From: Rostratula benghalensis
Taxonomy: Eukaryota > Chordata > Aves > Charadriiformes > Rostratulidae
DNA: 64,000 bases
Assembly: GCA_013399305.1 (NCBI GenBank)
Contig: VXAI01000277.1
Span: 388,038-452,037, forward strand
Direction: 5' to 3'
Shown: one piece after another, positions 59,637 through 64,000 of the stretch
How positions within the stretch are numbered: the first letter of the stretch is position 1
Layout of the letters: every line of letters begins with the position of its first letter
Notes under the pieces: model-generated
The model's input: the letters and a program-made list of their open reading frames with translations, nothing else
Told to the model about the DNA's origin: nothing
Databases searched by the model: none
Program-made: the position numbers and the translations under genes

Positions 59637-62600
59637 CTGAAAGAAAAAAAATCCACAGACAAGGAATCATCACAAGTTCATTTCAGAGCCAGTAACAGTC
59701 AAAAACAGAGGATATGCAATGTTCTTTTATATTGTATTCCAATTAACTTTAAAACAACTGTTCATGACTTGCAAAAACCTCCATCCATAGTTTAGAAATA
59801 ACTACTACAGATCAGAATCTCAATCCTGTATATGCTTAAACACACACTTAGGCTCCACACTCACAAGGAGTTCCAACAACCTCCTTGTATTATTTACATT
59901 TCCTAAGAAGTTACTAGCTAATGAACCATGGTTGTATCTTAACCATCAAATTAATGTAACTAGTGAGAGATGGAAATTAAGTTTGAGGCTGAGAAATTCT
60001 TGAAGGCTTCATCTTAAAAGCTTGCTTTCTTTGGCTTAGATAACTAATGCAACAAGAGTTTACTAAGCATTTTCTAGTACAGGACCTGTTTATCATTAGG
60101 TACACGATCATCATTTTACCTCAATATTTCTCCCCACATTCTTTTTAATACTAGTGTACTGAGAGAACTCCAGTCTTACCTAACCTCAAGGTATCTGAGG
60201 GTGAGCACTGTCACAAGGAAAATGGGTATATGCTGCAGAGAGTAAATTGTGCCTCTTGTTGCAAGAAGCAGGGTTGTGAGGATAGCACCACACACTGGAG
60301 GTGCTGAGATACTGGGGACATACAGCAATACTCTTCCTCTTTCTCATGAATTTGTTCCTTTGAAAGGTAAAAAGGTGTCTGACATGGAGCGCTGCCAGAG
60401 ACAAGAACTAAGAGGCTCAAACCTGCAAGGGATTGACAACTCTGGTATGGATCACATAAAACTAGGGTTCAAACTAGCATCAAACTTTAAACATAAGTAG
60501 TCCTATTTGTTCACTGCGTTTGTGTGCACCTGCATTGAGTTTATGTCAGAAGGTTTTGGTAGTGGGGGGTGGCTGAAGACACCAGGAACCACCCCCTTGT
60601 TAGAGTCAGTAGTTCTAGCTGCCTCCAAGATGGAGGTGCTGGACAAAGCTGAGTCCATAACTATGCCGGTGGCACCTCTGTGACAACATTTAAAAAAGGG
60701 TAAAAAAAGCCAAGGTCAACCCACCACAGCACTTCACAGGATGAGGATCAATCTGACACAAGCAATCAATCAACTGAGGAGAGGAACAACTCGAATGTCT
60801 ATAAAGACTGGCAAGAAAAAAAGACTAGCAAGTATTGTGTTCTTCAATCTTAATGCTTTTCCTTTCATAGAGCATGTTGTGTGACGTAATTATTCCATAG
60901 TTAAATGATAAAGGCTACTGAACGACTGAATTCATCAGTATCTCTTGTTTGAGAATTATTTGGTAGCATGTCTTTAAAATTACAGTTAACACTGGAGCAA
61001 TCTAAGCTTCCCTGTCTCCTTTGGACTTGGTCTTTCTGGCATCTGCATAAACAAGACCTGCTAAATTTCCACTTGTCCTTTTACCAGCTGTGTTATCCCC
61101 GACACCAGAATTCACTAGAAGTAGGCACGTACAGCTTTCATCAATCAGGCTTTTTTTTATATATAGCTGGTGTAACTAAGCAAGGCACAGACAACCAGGA
61201 ACTGGACTTTGAACTTTCATGTTTCTCTCAGATTCTGGACATCAAAGACTTAAAGATTTGGGAACTGGATGATATTAAAGATGTTCTAATAGGATGTGGT
61301 TGGCCTGGCTGAGGGTAACCTTAGCCCCACAGTGGAGATGGCACAGTTATGCCTGTGCTACAGGATACACACATCACTTGGTCATGAGTGAATGGGGAGC
61401 TAAAGTCATCTTAGCTGCTTCATTTCCAGCTGACAAACCCACAGTGGATGGCTCACTCTCTCTGTATGTATCATAGTGATCATACAGAGCCTTCTATGTA
61501 GAATTCTATTTTTGTAGAATCAGCATGCTGTTTGGGCAAATAATTGCTGAAACTTAATTGTTTTATGTGAATGTACAGCTGTGTAGGTTCCTACACACCC
61601 GGCACTTGTATGCAGGTTTGTAGGATTCTGCACTTGCAGAATCAAATTTCATAAAAAGAATAGATAAAATGGCACTTCCTTTGATCAGGCAGAGCAAAGT
61701 CAGATTTGTTAGGTGACCAAAAAAAAAATGGAGCTGCAGTTCATACTGACAAGTATCTCATCAGAGTTTAAATTTAGAGTACATTTTACATTTTCCTCCT
61801 TTCTTATTTAGGAGAAGAAAATACCTGCTGGGAGAATCTTACCAGTTCTAACCATTTGTATGTTTTTGTGGTTTCTTAAGCACTGGCTAGATCTACTTTC
61901 AGGAAAAGGTCTCCATAGTGGTTCTTTTGACAAACTGAAATCCTGCTTTGTATATTTTTCCAGAATAGAAATACAAAAATGGCCAAAAAAATCACTCTTG
62001 GGTTGCAACCAGGACACCTTACCAAGAGTAGCAAGAACCGTCTAAAAACAAAACCAAATCAAACCAAAACAAAACCCAAAATAACTATGAACCATCTTCA
62101 GTAGTTAACAAAACAAAAAGGCAAGAGAATGGAATATTGGATTTCACAGCACTTTCACTAAGTTCCATTATTTGTACAGGTTCTAGCAAAGTGAGAACTT
62201 TTGTCTTTCTAATTATATGATTTTTTGAATCTTCAGACACATTCAGTTCATAACGAGAATAATGTAATCCTATGAAAAAGCATTGTGCAAAGAATTCTGT
62301 AAGAATTTCCACTGTAAATTGGAGATGAGTTGGTCACAGACAGTCATTGATAGCTCTCCTTACAATTAGTCATTGATAGTTTTCCTTATCAATTCAAACA
62401 GATGACTTTTAATGCTATGGGGTTTTTTGACCTTAAGCTCATGGGGGAAGGGAAAAGGCCTGAACATGTATTTTGAGAAGGAAATACATTAGTGTCCCTT
62501 TCAAGTGTCACTTTCAATAAACACACATCCATCATCATCACCAGACCAATAAAACCATGTTGTCGCTGGTATAATTATTTTTTTCCCCTTGAATTTTAAT

Positions 62601-64000
62601 GACTGAGTTTAGGAAGACAAAATTTTCTTCATAATCACCAAATACCCTGAAAATATTTTATGTTAAAACACACCAAATGATCTCTTAAATTGGTATAAGA
62701 ACTTTCCAAATTTATCAGGGATTTTGTCAAGAACTAGAAAAGCAAAATATAGTAAAACAAGTCCTCAGAACGTGGAACTGTAAACAAGAATCCATCCACT
62801 CTCCTCTGCTTCAACTCCTTACCACACTCATTTCCATTTCTTTTATTTGATTGCCACAGTAGAAACAAATAGACAAAACGATATGCAGGTCAAGGAAGAT
62901 GTTGCTCCATTTTGGACCAGCAGATTCTTTTGACTTTTATAAATAGTCTTGAACTTACTCAAACTAGAAACTCAAAGTGAAACCTGCAGGTGTATGAGCT
63001 ATTATTAATAAAAGAGGGGAAAAGATTTACCATAGTCCACAGAAGACTATTGAGTTTCATACTCAGTCCTCCTCCACATCCATTTAAAGGTAACTTTTCT
63101 GTCAGGTTTTTCTGTATATGGTACTAATACTACTAACCATTAAAATCACTATCAACTGCAACATATCAAAAAGGGGAAAAAATACAGTAAAAAATTGTGG
63201 TGTTTCCCATGTTATGCATTAAGATTTTAAGCAGAGGAAAAAAAAGCAGAATTAAAATAAAAGAGAAAATTCATCAATTTTCAATTGATGTTTTCTAGAT
63301 GACTTTTCGAAGGAACATCAAGCATACAGGCATTCCTTTTCTTCTATTTCCTCCAAATACTTCAAATTCTCAAATCTTCATCGAGCTCTCATGAAACCCT
63401 CTTTTTTATTTTTTAAACACTCCCACATTTCTCATACTATGTATCTGAAAGACTAGGGCATTTTCTCTTCAGCTTGCTATTCTCACCACCAAATCTATTT
63501 GGTTTATGCATATTAAACACTCATATGCTTATATAATACATAAATATTTACTCATTGTATTTTGACTCATAGATACATTTATTTGTCACACCATTTACTA
63601 GAGGTCCCCCAGACCTGTTAGAATTATTGCTTTTTTACTTTTCCAATTTCAGATTTAGTGGTCTCTTTGCTGATAAAAAATAATTTAAATGTAAATCAAG
63701 GGATGTAAATAACAAAACCTTTGTATTTTCCTGTACCTCTTTGTATTTCAGGCTCACTGAATTTAGAATTGTGGTTTCTGTATATTTATTCCTATTTCTC
63801 TTTACCTGTTAGTATCTGTCTTTTCTCCATCACACACTTTGTTGTCATTTCCAAAAACCTATTTGCATCCATTCATGTGCCCCTGTGAGGGGACCTCCAA
63901 CCATTTGCTTTTCACAAGAACCAGCCCTGCTGCCCTGGATAACAACACAAAACTCCTACGCTCTAAACTTGGCAATGGACCCACACAAAACCTCTTCCCC
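59637..64000 (-). other. APBB1IP upstream intron / 5' region (to the window edge)
   Basis: This sequence lies 5' of the first coding exon on the gene's strand. The acceptor at 59637-59638 shows that at least one non-coding exon lies further upstream. I find no CpG-rich promoter, no convincing 5' UTR exon and no transposon. Present are a CAAAAC-rich stretch (about 62045-62080), a 26-bp tandem repeat (62342-62394) and very AT-rich sequence from about 62560 onward. A 114-codon + strand ORF at 60968-61312 matches nothing I know. Confidence 0.7.
62342..62394. repeat. 26-27-bp imperfect tandem repeat, two units
   Basis: AGTCATTGATAGCTCTCCTT ACAATT (62342-62367) is followed directly by AGTCATTGATAGTTTTCCTT ATCAATT (62368-62394): a few substitutions and one inserted base. 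Confidence 0.9.

Noticed and set aside
60968..61312. 114-codon + strand ORF upstream of APBB1IP
   Set aside because: No recognisable domain, composition like the surrounding intron, and no supporting context.

Overview
This window is vertebrate nuclear DNA, most likely from a bird. The exons are small and separated by kilobase introns with GT/AG borders, and the interspersed repeats are almost all 3'-truncated CR1 LINEs ending in the avian-type repeat (ATTCTGTGATTC...). Turtles and crocodilians also carry CR1, so 'bird' is an inference. There is no prokaryotic gene, CRISPR array or plasmid feature here.

Layout. Positions 1-3277 (+ strand) hold the 3' end of a SelO-family gene (protein adenylyltransferase, SELENOO-like): an intron, a penultimate coding exon, a short intron and the terminal exon. 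Its tail ends in Val-Ser-Cys-Ser-Ser with an ordinary TGC codon, where the vertebrate selenoprotein O that I recall has selenocysteine (UGA). Positions 3278-9211 are a convergent intergenic interval with the 3' UTRs of both neighbours and one CR1 scrap. Positions 9212-59636 (- strand) hold the complete coding region of APBB1IP (RIAM). I reconstructed 13 coding exons whose phases all fit, giving 664 residues plus stop; human RIAM, as I recall it, has 666. Positions 59637-64000 are upstream intron or 5' sequence of APBB1IP. I see no promoter, CpG island or 5' UTR exon there.

Function. RIAM couples GTP-bound Rap1 to talin, and so to integrin activation, and to Ena/VASP and profilin for actin assembly. 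The exons encode, in order, an N-terminal talin-binding helix, a second acidic helix, proline runs, a charged coiled coil, the RA domain, the PH domain, a linker and a proline-rich tail with an FPPPP motif. The SelO-like neighbour would AMPylate proteins, probably in mitochondria. I see no functional link between the two genes beyond adjacency.

The introns contain CR1 copies (most in the same orientation as APBB1IP), a 75-bp tandem duplication, perfect hairpins, short tandem repeats and homopolymers. I found no undescribed system. The observations most worth checking are the cysteine-tailed SelO paralogue, the hairpin over the candidate APBB1IP poly(A) signal, and the tandem in-frame splice donors of exon 12.
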